Source: Gammaproteobacteria bacterium (GTDB taxonomy: Bacteria; Gemmatimonadota; Gemmatimonadetes; Longimicrobiales; Gaopeijiaceae). Taken from it: a stretch of DNA of 64,000 nucleotides. The stretch covers positions 5,365-69,364 of the forward strand of contig JAPPHB010000063.1 of assembly GCA_028821195.1 (NCBI GenBank), written 5' to 3'. The stretch's first letter is position 1. Every line of letters starts with the position of its first letter. The position numbers and the translations under genes are program-made. Positions 17,555-24,949 of this stretch are shown in pieces. The notes beneath the pieces were generated by a model. The model saw only the letters and a list, made by a program, of their open reading frames with translations, searched no databases and was not told the origin of the DNA.

Positions 17555-19324
17555 GTGAGTTCAATCGTACTGCTACTGGTCGGATTGTCCGCGTTTGCCA
17601 CCGGGTACCTGGTCTACTCCCGGTACGTCGCCCGCAAGATCTACCAGCTTGACCCCGACTTCCGCACGCCGGCGCACGAGTTCGAGGACGGGGTGGACTT
17701 CCTGCCCACCAACCGCAACGTGCTCTTCGGCCACCACTTCACCTCGGTGGCGGGGGCGGCGCCCATCGTGGGGCCGGCGATCGCGGTCATCTGGGGATGG
17801 CTGCCCGCGTTCCTGTGGGTGGTGTTGGGGACGATCTTCGCGGGGGCGGTGCACGACTTCGGCACGCTGTGGATTTCGACCCGGCACAAGGCGAACTCCA
17901 TCGGGACGCTGGCGGGAAAGATCGTGGGGGATCGCGGCCGGGTGCTCTTCATGCTGGTGATCTTCTTCCTGCTGCTGCTGGTGAACGCGGTCTTCGCGGT
18001 GGTCATCTCCAACCTGTTCATCGGCAACCCGGGGGCGGTGCTGCCGGTATGGGGCAGCCTCGTGGTCGCGATCACGGTGGGATTCCTGATCTACCGCTCG
18101 GGCGCCGGGCTGCTGCTGCCGTCGCTGGGCGCGCTGGCGGTGCTCTACTTCCTCATCTGGGTGGGCCAGTCGGTCCCGCTCGAACTGCCCGACTTCTTCG
18201 GCTTCGACCCGACCCCCGCCCAGCTTGAGGCTGCCGGGGGCGATCAGGCGGCGGCCGCGGCGGCCGCGACCACCGACGGCGTGCGCGCGGGCTGGGTCAT
18301 CGTCCTCTTCGTGTACGCCTTCTTCGCCAGCGTGCTGCCGGTCTGGCTCCTGCTTCAGCCCCGCGACTACGTCAACAGCCATCAGCTCTTCGTGGCCCTC
18401 GGCATCATCGGCCTCGGCATCATCTTCACCAACGCGCCGGTGGTGGCTCCCGCAATCAACACCAATCTGCCACCCGACACTCCCAACTGGTTCCCGCTCC
18501 TGTTTGTGACGATCGCCTGCGGCGCCATCAGCGGCTTCCACGGGCTGGTTTCGTCGGGGACCTCATCGAAGCAGCTCGACAAGGAGACGGATGCGCGTTA
18601 CGTGGGCTACGGGGGCGCGGTCGGCGAGGGATCGCTGGCGCTCACCGCGATCCTCGCGACTACAGCGGGCTTCGCGGTCGTGGTGGGGGTGGACGGCTGG
18701 CACGATCACTACGGTTCGTTCGCGTCGGCATCGGCAGGCGCCACCCAGGCGTTCGTGCAGGGGGTGGGGTTCCTGGCGCAGGGGATCGGCATTCCCCAGG
18801 GGCTCGCGGTCACCTTCGCGGCGGTGGTGGTCATCAGCTTCGCGGCCACCACCATGGACACCGGGGTGCGTCTGCAGCGCTACATCATCTCCGAGCTGGG
18901 GGCCGAATACGGGGTCAAGCTCGCGCAGAATCGCTGGATCGCGACCACGCTGGCCGTATCCAGTTGCGCCCTGCTGGCGCTCGGCGTCGACCGGGGCGCC
19001 GGGGGGATGCGCCTGTGGCCGCTCTTCGGCACCACCAACCAGCTCACCGGGGCGATGAGCCTGCTCGTCATCAGCCTCTTCCTCTTCAGCCTGAAGCGGC
19101 GGATCTGGGTGACGGTGATGCCGCTGGCCTTCCTGCTGGTGATGACGACGTGGGCCATGGTGATCAACATGATCGGCTACTGGACCAGCGAGACCTGGCT
19201 CCTGTTCGGCGTCGGCGGCGCGATCTTCGTGCTGGTGCTGTGGCTGGTGTTCGAGGCGCTGGCGGCGATTCGGTTGGCGATTGCCGCGAGCGGACCGGGG
19301 GCGCCCGCGCGCCGCGGGTCGTGA
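17555..19324 (+). CDS. cstA: CstA-family carbon starvation (peptide/pyruvate) transporter
   Basis: A 589-residue inner-membrane protein with many hydrophobic segments. The CstA hallmark is GHHFTSVAGAAPIVGPAIAV near residues 59-78, followed by GAVHDFGTLWISTRHK, and TNQLTGAMSLLVIS near the C-terminus. CstA proteins import pyruvate or peptides under carbon limitation. The start is GTG 17555 with AAAGGAC about 10 bases upstream. Its TGA stop overlaps an in-frame GTG of the M14 peptidase gene (GTGA), which would couple a peptide transporter to a secreted peptidase. Confidence 0.92.
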   Translation: MSSIVLLLVGLSAFATGYLVYSRYVARKIYQLDPDFRTPAHEFEDGVDFLPTNRNVLFGHHFTSVAGAAPIVGPAIAVIWGWLPAFLWVVLGTIFAGAVHDFGTLWISTRHKANSIGTLAGKIVGDRGRVLFMLVIFFLLLLVNAVFAVVISNLFIGNPGAVLPVWGSLVVAITVGFLIYRSGAGLLLPSLGALAVLYFLIWVGQSVPLELPDFFGFDPTPAQLEAAGGDQAAAAAAATTDGVRAGWVIVLFVYAFFASVLPVWLLLQPRDYVNSHQLFVALGIIGLGIIFTNAPVVAPAINTNLPPDTPNWFPLLFVTIACGAISGFHGLVSSGTSSKQLDKETDARYVGYGGAVGEGSLALTAILATTAGFAVVVGVDGWHDHYGSFASASAGATQAFVQGVGFLAQGIGIPQGLAVTFAAVVVISFAATTMDTGVRLQRYIISELGAEYGVKLAQNRWIATTLAVSSCALLALGVDRGAGGMRLWPLFGTTNQLTGAMSLLVISLFLFSLKRRIWVTVMPLAFLLVMTTWAMVINMIGYWTSETWLLFGVGGAIFVLVLWLVFEALAAIRLAIAASGPGAPARRGS

Positions 19325-22300
19325 GCGCGCTCCGGTCGGGGACCCTCCGGGTGCGGTTCCGGGCGGGCCGGAGCGGCGGAAGGAACGCAAGGAAGTACTC
19401 GCGGCGAATCGCGGGTTCAGGGGCGCGACCGCGGCGACTTGGGGTGGTCGGGTCCGTGTTCCTGTCGGCTATGGCTGCGGCGGCGTTGTGGGCGGGCGTG
19501 CCTCGAGCGGGTTTGGCCCAGGCTCCGGATGCCTCGGTTCCCGGTGACCTGACCACGCTTTTCGAGATCGGCGGCCTGGTGCTCGATACCAACGGCGACG
19601 AGGTGCCGGACTTCGTCAACGCCTCGCTGGTGACCGGTGAGACCCCCACGCCGGCCGAGACGCGCGCGGCCGCCGAGATCGCCGCCCGCCTGGGCTTCGA
19701 GACCATGGCGCTGGACCTGCCGGTGGCCCGCGGCACGGCGGCGGAGGGCGTGCTGGTCGTGGTCGGCCGGGGAGGGCTGGCTGCCTCGGGGCTGGTTTCG
19801 CCGGGGGTCGACCCGGCGTCGCTGGACGCCGGCGAGGGGGCGGTGGTGGTGCGCGAAGCCGATGGCCGCCGCTGGGTGCTGGTGGTGGGTGGGGATGACG
19901 AGGGGCTGGTCGCGGCCGCCCGCATGTTCGCGGGGGTATTGCCGCACACGCGCACTCTGTCGGCGCCGCTGCTGGGGGATGCGGGGGACGATGTGCGCGC
20001 GGCGCTGGAAGGATCGGGTGTCGAGGTAGAGGCGGTTCGGCTCTGGCAGGCCCGTGCGCGCGCCGGATCTGACGGGGTGAACCGTCTGATTGCGAACGTG
20101 GCAGTGGCGGCGGCCGACGTGGAGGAGGCGGCCGGGGTGCTGCGCGCGCTCGCCGCTGGAGAGGAGATCCCGACCGCGTCCGGGCAGGACGCGCCGACCG
20201 AGGAGGAAGCCGACCCGGCTGTCCCCGGGGCGGCCCCCTCCGGGCAGGACGACCCTCAGGAAACAGATGCCGCCGACCCGTCGGACGACCCGTTCGCCGA
20301 CCCCGGCCTGGGTTCCGTGGAGGTGCGCCTGGCGTCCGGTCCCGCGGTGCGCATCCCGGGCAGGGCCGCCCCGGACGCGCCCGGACCAGTCGCGGGTCGA
20401 CCGGGCAGCGGAGGGAAGGGGTCGCTCGACCTGTCCAACCTGTACACCCCCGACGGCCTGCTGGGCGACTCGGACAACAACGAGATCCCTGACCGCGTCG
20501 ACGCCCTGCTCGCCCCGGGCGCCGCCGCGGTGGAAGCGCTGCCCGACCTGGCCGCCCGCCTCGGGCTGGAGGCGACCGGGCTGGTGGTGCCGCTGGTCGA
20601 GCCCGCCGCCGCCCTGGACCGCCCGGCCTCCCGTCCCACCCTCGTGCTGGCCGGCACCGACAACCCGCTCACGCAACAGTTGGCCGACAGCGGCAGAGTC
20701 GACCTCGCAGGCCTCGAGGCCGGAGAGGGGCTCATCCAAATGGTTCCCGACGCCTTTGGCAGCAAGCCCTCGCTGGTCGTGACCGGGGGCGACGCCGCGG
20801 GAGCCCGGCGAGCCCTCGACCACCTCGCCCTCACCCTCCCCCACCTGGACGCCCGGGGCGACGACCGCCCCACCCTCGACCACGTGGAACAGGCTCTGTG
20901 GAGCGCGCTCTCCGGCCGCTCCCCCGCGGGTCAGGCGGCCATCGGCCTCTACAAGCTCGACCGCATCCTGGCCGATCTCGCCGGCCGCGACCTGGCCGCC
21001 GCCGAAATCCTCGTTTCGCTCGAGAAGCCCGACCCCGGCCTCGCCGACCTCATTCGCGAGCGGGCGGCCGCACCGGGCGCCGGCGAACTCGACGTGATCA
21101 TCGACGACCGCGACGTGCAGAACGCAGCGCCCATCTTCTCGGAATCCATCACCCTTCCCTCCGAGGTGGACCGCTTCCGCGCCATCGTCGAAGAAGACGT
21201 CCTCCCGGCCGTGGCGTCCGGCGAGGCCGTCACCATCCACGCCCGCCTGAGCGAACCACCCGAGGTGCGCCGCCGGCTGGAGGAAGAAGTCCGCACGGCC
21301 CTCCTCGAACGCGGCGCCGACCCCGAAGCCACCGTGGTGGAAGTCCGCTCGGCCTTCAAGCAGGGCTACTACTGGCTCCAAGAGGGCGTGCGGCCGCGGC
21401 TGGAAGGCGCCGACATCGGCGAGATCCTAATCCGCTTCCGCCGCAACGACCCGCCCGCGGAGTGGCCCCAGCAGGCCATCCACACGCCCGTGCGCTGGCT
21501 GCACGAGATCTTCCCCATCGACGAGGTGCTGGCGCGCGACCTGGGCATCGATCTCGACCGCATCCGCTTCGAGCAGATGCTGGAGGGCCCCACTTACGAA
21601 GTGATGGTCACGGATTCCAGCGGCGACGTCATCCTCACCGAGAGCTTCGATCCCAGGTGGGTGATGCGCCCGTACGTCGACCGCTTCCGCGACTACGAGC
21701 ACGTGCGCGTCACCACCGGTTGGATCGACGCCCGCGCCGGCGACCGCACACTCGCCGACGAGCGCATCATAACCGACCCGGAGCTGTTCTGGGACTACTA
21801 CCAGGGCACCACCCTCCCGGCCATCTACGACTACGTGATGGAGCTCCATGAGGGAATTCCGCGCGGTGGCAACGCCGACGCCCCCTTCTTCGGCGAGCTC
21901 GTGGTCGAAGCGCAGTTCAGCGAGCCCGACTACCGCCTGGACATCGACAACGAGATCCACTCCACCATGGACGCCCTCCACGAGGAGGTCTACTTCGGCA
22001 CCATCGAGTTCTTCGACCTGATCGGCCGCAACTCGCGAGGGCAGGGGCTCACCTTCCCCGGCCGCATCATCCCCGTGATGCTCCCGAAGTCCGACGGGGC
22101 CGCGGGCACCGCGAACATCTCCTTCTCCGGGTTCGCGACCTCCCGACCGGCGGTGGTCGTCAACTATCGCGAGAGCTCCGGCGCGACCGGCGAGATGCGC
22201 CTGGACATCCCGCGCATCACCATGGAGCGGCCCTCGGCCCGACGCGCGCACGTGCGCGAAGGCACCCCCGGCCTCTCCCACCTCGCGCTGCGCGTACGCG

Positions 22301-23745
22301 TCGACACCGACGCCGACATGCGCGACAGCCTGCTCGCGTACGCGCAGCCCCTGCAGGTCGACGAGCGCATGCTCTCCGCAGAGCAGGTGGAGGCGGCCAT
22401 CGGCCACATCGAGGCCATGCGCGCCCGCGGCATGTACGCGTCGGCGCTGGCGTTCCCCGGTCTGGGATCGCTGGAGTTGCACGCCGAGTGGACGCACGAG
22501 GAGGACCCCGAATCCCGCCGCACGGTGCATCTCGCCGTCAACGGCAACCCCGACCCGCTACCGGACTGGCGCGCGCTCCTCCCCGAGGGCTGGAGCTACT
22601 CGGGTGAGCGCCTGGTGCAGTGGGAAACGCCCATGCCGCCCCCGGAAGGGCATCGCATCCTGGCGCAGATGGGGGCGACCTTCGAGGAGGCGCGCGTCTA
22701 CAAGGCCGGCGAATCCTACCTGGGCAGGACCACTTGGGCGATGGACCTGATGCCGCCCATTACCGCCTCGCACTGGTCGCGCGCCAAGGCGACCACCCAC
22801 AAGCCGACCGTCATCTACTCGGTGCGCCAGCACGCCAACGAGGTGTCCTCCACCAGCCATGTGCTGCGCCATGCCGAGTTGCTCCTCACCGACCCGGAGC
22901 AGCGTCGCAGACTGGATCGTGTCAACGTCATCATCCACCCCTTCACCAACCCGGACGGCGCCCAGCTTGCGTACGACCTGTACCGCTCCACCCCCGATTA
23001 CATCCTGCATGCCGGATACCTGGGCTCGCTCGGCATCGACGTCAGCTCGGGCTCGGGCGACGACCATCCCATCTACCCGGAGTCGAAGGTGCGCGGAAGA
23101 CTCTGGGAGGCGTGGCTGCCGGACATCTTCCTGAACCCGCACGGCTATCCCTCGCACCAGGTGGTGCAGCTCTTCTCGGAGTTCATGGGGCTCGTGCGCC
23201 GCGGGCGCGTGACCGAGCGCAACTGGGGATTCAACAAGGGCTGGTTCATGCCCGGATTCGGCTACGTCGACAGCCCCGAGTTTCCGCGGCACCGGGACGC
23301 TGCCTTCCAATTGCGCGACTACATCACCCGGGGCATCAATTCGAACCGCGATGTCTTCGAGATGAACCAGCGCACCTACGCCCGCTACCAGCGCTACGGG
23401 GCCGACTTCCACACCGATGTCTTCCGTCTGCCCATGACCGACAGTGTCCTGATCCAGATGCCCCTCAAAGGGTCATCGGGAGGCGGCGGAGGCGGCTACA
23501 ACCCGCGGGTCACCATCTGGAGCGGCACCACCGAGGCGCCCGACGAGACCGCCCATGGCCCGTGGATGGAGCTGGTGGCGAAGGCCGGGCTTTCGTGGGA
23601 CCAGGCCATCCTCGACTACCTGTACGAGGGCGACCACAAGGTCGAGCGTTCCGGCTCCACCTTCTTCGGCGGAGTCACGCTGCGCATGAACCGCCCGCGG
23701 CCGCCCGAAGAGGAGGAAGAGGATCCGCCGCCGGTGAGTGACTGA
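19321..23745 (+). CDS. Very large secreted M14-family metallopeptidase with duplicated N-terminal modules
   Basis: About 1474 residues if started at GTG 19321, which overlaps the cstA stop; GTG 19444 or ATG 19471, nearer the signal segment LSAMAAAALWAGVPRAGLAQ, are alternatives. Two Ca-site-like motifs, DTNGDEVPD (89-97) and DSDNNEIPD (383-391), each open a similar module (ARLGFETMALDLPV versus ARLGLEATGLVVPL; LVVGGD versus LVVTGGD), so the N-terminal half is an internal duplication. The carboxypeptidase domain has the zinc motif HANE (H1171/E1174) in SVRQHANEVSS and a third ligand in NPHGYPSH (H1274 or H1279). It ends in an acidic E/P-rich tail. Probable role: extracellular protein or peptidoglycan-peptide degradation. 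Confidence 0.82.
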   Translation: MSALRSGTLRVRFRAGRSGGRNARKYSRRIAGSGARPRRLGVVGSVFLSAMAAAALWAGVPRAGLAQAPDASVPGDLTTLFEIGGLVLDTNGDEVPDFVNASLVTGETPTPAETRAAAEIAARLGFETMALDLPVARGTAAEGVLVVVGRGGLAASGLVSPGVDPASLDAGEGAVVVREADGRRWVLVVGGDDEGLVAAARMFAGVLPHTRTLSAPLLGDAGDDVRAALEGSGVEVEAVRLWQARARAGSDGVNRLIANVAVAAADVEEAAGVLRALAAGEEIPTASGQDAPTEEEADPAVPGAAPSGQDDPQETDAADPSDDPFADPGLGSVEVRLASGPAVRIPGRAAPDAPGPVAGRPGSGGKGSLDLSNLYTPDGLLGDSDNNEIPDRVDALLAPGAAAVEALPDLAARLGLEATGLVVPLVEPAAALDRPASRPTLVLAGTDNPLTQQLADSGRVDLAGLEAGEGLIQMVPDAFGSKPSLVVTGGDAAGARRALDHLALTLPHLDARGDDRPTLDHVEQALWSALSGRSPAGQAAIGLYKLDRILADLAGRDLAAAEILVSLEKPDPGLADLIRERAAAPGAGELDVIIDDRDVQNAAPIFSESITLPSEVDRFRAIVEEDVLPAVASGEAVTIHARLSEPPEVRRRLEEEVRTALLERGADPEATVVEVRSAFKQGYYWLQEGVRPRLEGADIGEILIRFRRNDPPAEWPQQAIHTPVRWLHEIFPIDEVLARDLGIDLDRIRFEQMLEGPTYEVMVTDSSGDVILTESFDPRWVMRPYVDRFRDYEHVRVTTGWIDARAGDRTLADERIITDPELFWDYYQGTTLPAIYDYVMELHEGIPRGGNADAPFFGELVVEAQFSEPDYRLDIDNEIHSTMDALHEEVYFGTIEFFDLIGRNSRGQGLTFPGRIIPVMLPKSDGAAGTANISFSGFATSRPAVVVNYRESSGATGEMRLDIPRITMERPSARRAHVREGTPGLSHLALRVRVDTDADMRDSLLAYAQPLQVDERMLSAEQVEAAIGHIEAMRARGMYASALAFPGLGSLELHAEWTHEEDPESRRTVHLAVNGNPDPLPDWRALLPEGWSYSGERLVQWETPMPPPEGHRILAQMGATFEEARVYKAGESYLGRTTWAMDLMPPITASHWSRAKATTHKPTVIYSVRQHANEVSSTSHVLRHAELLLTDPEQRRRLDRVNVIIHPFTNPDGAQLAYDLYRSTPDYILHAGYLGSLGIDVSSGSGDDHPIYPESKVRGRLWEAWLPDIFLNPHGYPSHQVVQLFSEFMGLVRRGRVTERNWGFNKGWFMPGFGYVDSPEFPRHRDAAFQLRDYITRGINSNRDVFEMNQRTYARYQRYGADFHTDVFRLPMTDSVLIQMPLKGSSGGGGGGYNPRVTIWSGTTEAPDETAHGPWMELVAKAGLSWDQAILDYLYEGDHKVERSGSTFFGGVTLRMNRPRPPEEEEEDPPPVSD

Positions 23746-23841
23746 GACGCGGAGTCGGGCCGCCCGCCGCCCCCCGCGATCCCGGACAGGCGGTAGCCGC
23801 GGAGGGCGCCGAGCCACCAGGTAGACTCCTGGCTTGAGGCA

Positions 23842-23875
23842 GCGTGATACTATTGGAGCATATCGCGTGATACTA
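23842..23875. repeat. Direct repeat GCGTGATACTA x2
   Basis: GCGTGATACTA occurs at 23842-23852 and 23865-23875, 23 bases apart. The second copy covers the stop codon of the HVO_A0114-like gene. The core TGATA also appears in the inverted repeat upstream of the same gene, so these may be binding sites or remnants of a duplication. Confidence 0.4.
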
Positions 23876-24265
23876 CCGATCGGCGCCGACCGCTTCGCTC
23901 GCCGTGCCGGTCAACGAGACATCAAGCCGCACATGGTCGTACGGCACGCGCGGCACCAGCGTGCCGCGCTCGCCCCGCCGCAGTTCCACCAGTCCGTATT
24001 GCGACATCGTCTTCAGCGTCCGTGACAGGTTCGACTTGCTCCGCCCGGCCATCTCCGCAAGCTCCGTGAGCGAACGCGGACTCTCCTGGGCGATCAGCTC
24101 CAGGAGGCGCCGGTTATGCTCCGACAGCAACTTCGCGAAGCTGTCGAGCGAAGTGAACCACACCTTCGGCTCACCCCTGGCGGGCGTGTGCTCGCCCCGC
24201 GCGATCGCCATGGTGCGCGCCTTCATCCGGTCGTAGTCGGCGATGCCGATCGTCAGTGTCCTCAT
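23873..24265 (-). CDS. HVO_A0114-like winged-helix DNA-binding protein (orphan antitoxin-type regulator)
   Basis: A 130-residue regulator. The N-terminal stretch ADYDRMKARTMAIARGE followed by PKVWFTSLDSFAKLLS is typical of the HVO_A0114 family. Residues about 65-110 form a MarR-type winged helix (RSLTELAEMAGRSKSNLSRT as recognition region). Such proteins usually act as antitoxin-like repressors beside a TumE-type toxin gene. No toxin reading frame lies on either side here, so it looks orphaned. A perfect inverted repeat 18 bases upstream of the start is a likely autoregulatory operator. Confidence 0.72.
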   Translation of the reverse strand: MRTLTIGIADYDRMKARTMAIARGEHTPARGEPKVWFTSLDSFAKLLSEHNRRLLELIAQESPRSLTELAEMAGRSKSNLSRTLKTMSQYGLVELRRGERGTLVPRVPYDHVRLDVSLTGTASEAVGADR

Positions 24266-24282
24266 GGAATCGATCCCCTTTC

Positions 24283-24301
24283 GTTATCATACTTTGATAA
24301 C
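24283..24301. promoter_or_regulatory. Inverted-repeat operator GTTATCA-N5-TGATAAC
   Basis: The perfect 7-bp arms GTTATCA (24283-24289) and TGATAAC (24295-24301) are separated by TACTT. It lies 18 bases upstream of the HVO_A0114-like start, in an A/T-rich island. On the minus strand it contains TATGAT, a good -10-like hexamer. Position and symmetry fit a dimeric repressor controlling its own promoter. Confidence 0.6.
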
Positions 24302-24444
24302 CAGAGGCAAGGCTAGAGTTGAATGGGATCGGTACGGACGCGAGCCTGCTCGCCGTCCGCAGCAGACGCCCCGGTCCTTCCATCATAAGATCCGCAGCGA
24401 CCTGGAACCTCCCTGACAGCCCAATTTCTGTAGTAACATTAATC

Positions 24445-24543
24445 ATGCGGATCGAGTTCGACGAGGCGAAACGCGCGGCCAAGATCATCAGCTTGAGGAG
24501 GGCCAATGAACGAGAACGACGGCTCTACGGCCCGAGGTCTTGA
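24445..24543 (+). pseudogene. brnT: Internally deleted BrnT toxin remnant
   Basis: A 32-codon frame from ATG 24445. Its first part, MRIEFDEAKRAAK, looks like the N-terminus of BrnT RNase toxins, and it runs straight into IISLRRANERERRLYG, which looks like the BrnT C-terminus. The central RNase fold (about 50-60 residues of a normal 90-95-residue BrnT) is missing, without a frameshift. Its end overlaps the brnA start by 38 bases, the usual BrnTA gene order. The product cannot be a working toxin. It might also be a short leader peptide that couples translation to brnA. Confidence 0.6.
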
Positions 24544-24763
24544 CCCGGACACCGCACCTGACCTCTCGAAGGACGGCTGGCCCGAGAAGTTCGCCAAGGC
24601 ACCCGTTCGTCGGGGGCGTCCCCCCAAGGCGCGGCCGAAGGTTTCGACCACCATCCGGCTATCCCCGGAGGTCATCGACCATTTTCGCGCTGGAGGCCGG
24701 GGCTGGCAGACGCGGATCGACCACGCCCTACGCGACTGGATTAAGCAGCACGAAGTTGCCTGA
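24506..24763 (+). CDS. brnA: BrnA-type antitoxin (ribbon-helix-helix)
   Basis: An 85-residue protein. The C-terminal half, KVSTTIRLSPEVIDHF followed by GRGWQTRIDHALRDW, is the characteristic BrnA block: a ribbon-helix-helix DNA-binding element in VSTTIRLS and a dimerisation helix after it. The N-terminal third (LSKDGWPEKFAKAPVRRGRP) resembles the BrnT-contacting segment. GAGGAGG lies 4 bases upstream of ATG 24506. In intact loci BrnA neutralises BrnT and represses the operon; here its partner is deleted, so only the repressor function could persist. Confidence 0.82.
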   Translation: MNENDGSTARGLDPDTAPDLSKDGWPEKFAKAPVRRGRPPKARPKVSTTIRLSPEVIDHFRAGGRGWQTRIDHALRDWIKQHEVA

Positions 24764-24854
24764 GGGGATCCAGCAATTCGCGTTTGACCCAGGTCAATCG
24801 GCGGGAGCCAAACAGGCGGAAACCGGCCGGCGGATCAACGCCACAGCACCACGT

Positions 24855-24893
24855 TTCGGCGCCCCCGTCTCTCCAACGAGCGGGGGCGCCGAA
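24855..24893. terminator. Strong GC hairpin between convergent genes
   Basis: TTCGGCGCCCCCG (24855-24867) pairs perfectly with CGGGGGCGCCGAA (24881-24893) over 13 bp, with a 13-base loop. It sits between the stops of brnA (plus) and the Ig-repeat lipoprotein (minus), 92 and 57 bases away. Neither side has a T-tract, so it may act as a transcript-end stabiliser or a Rho-assisted terminator. Confidence 0.55.
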
Positions 24894-24949
24894 CCCTGAC
24901 CTGCGGGCCGTCAGGGTGATCCGCGAAGACGGGATCGGTCACATCTGCG

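Noticed and set aside
19417-21381. A 654-codon minus-strand open frame opposite the M14 peptidase N-terminus.
   Set aside because: Antisense translation rich in Gly/Arg/His; the plus-strand protein shows signal, repeats and zinc motifs.
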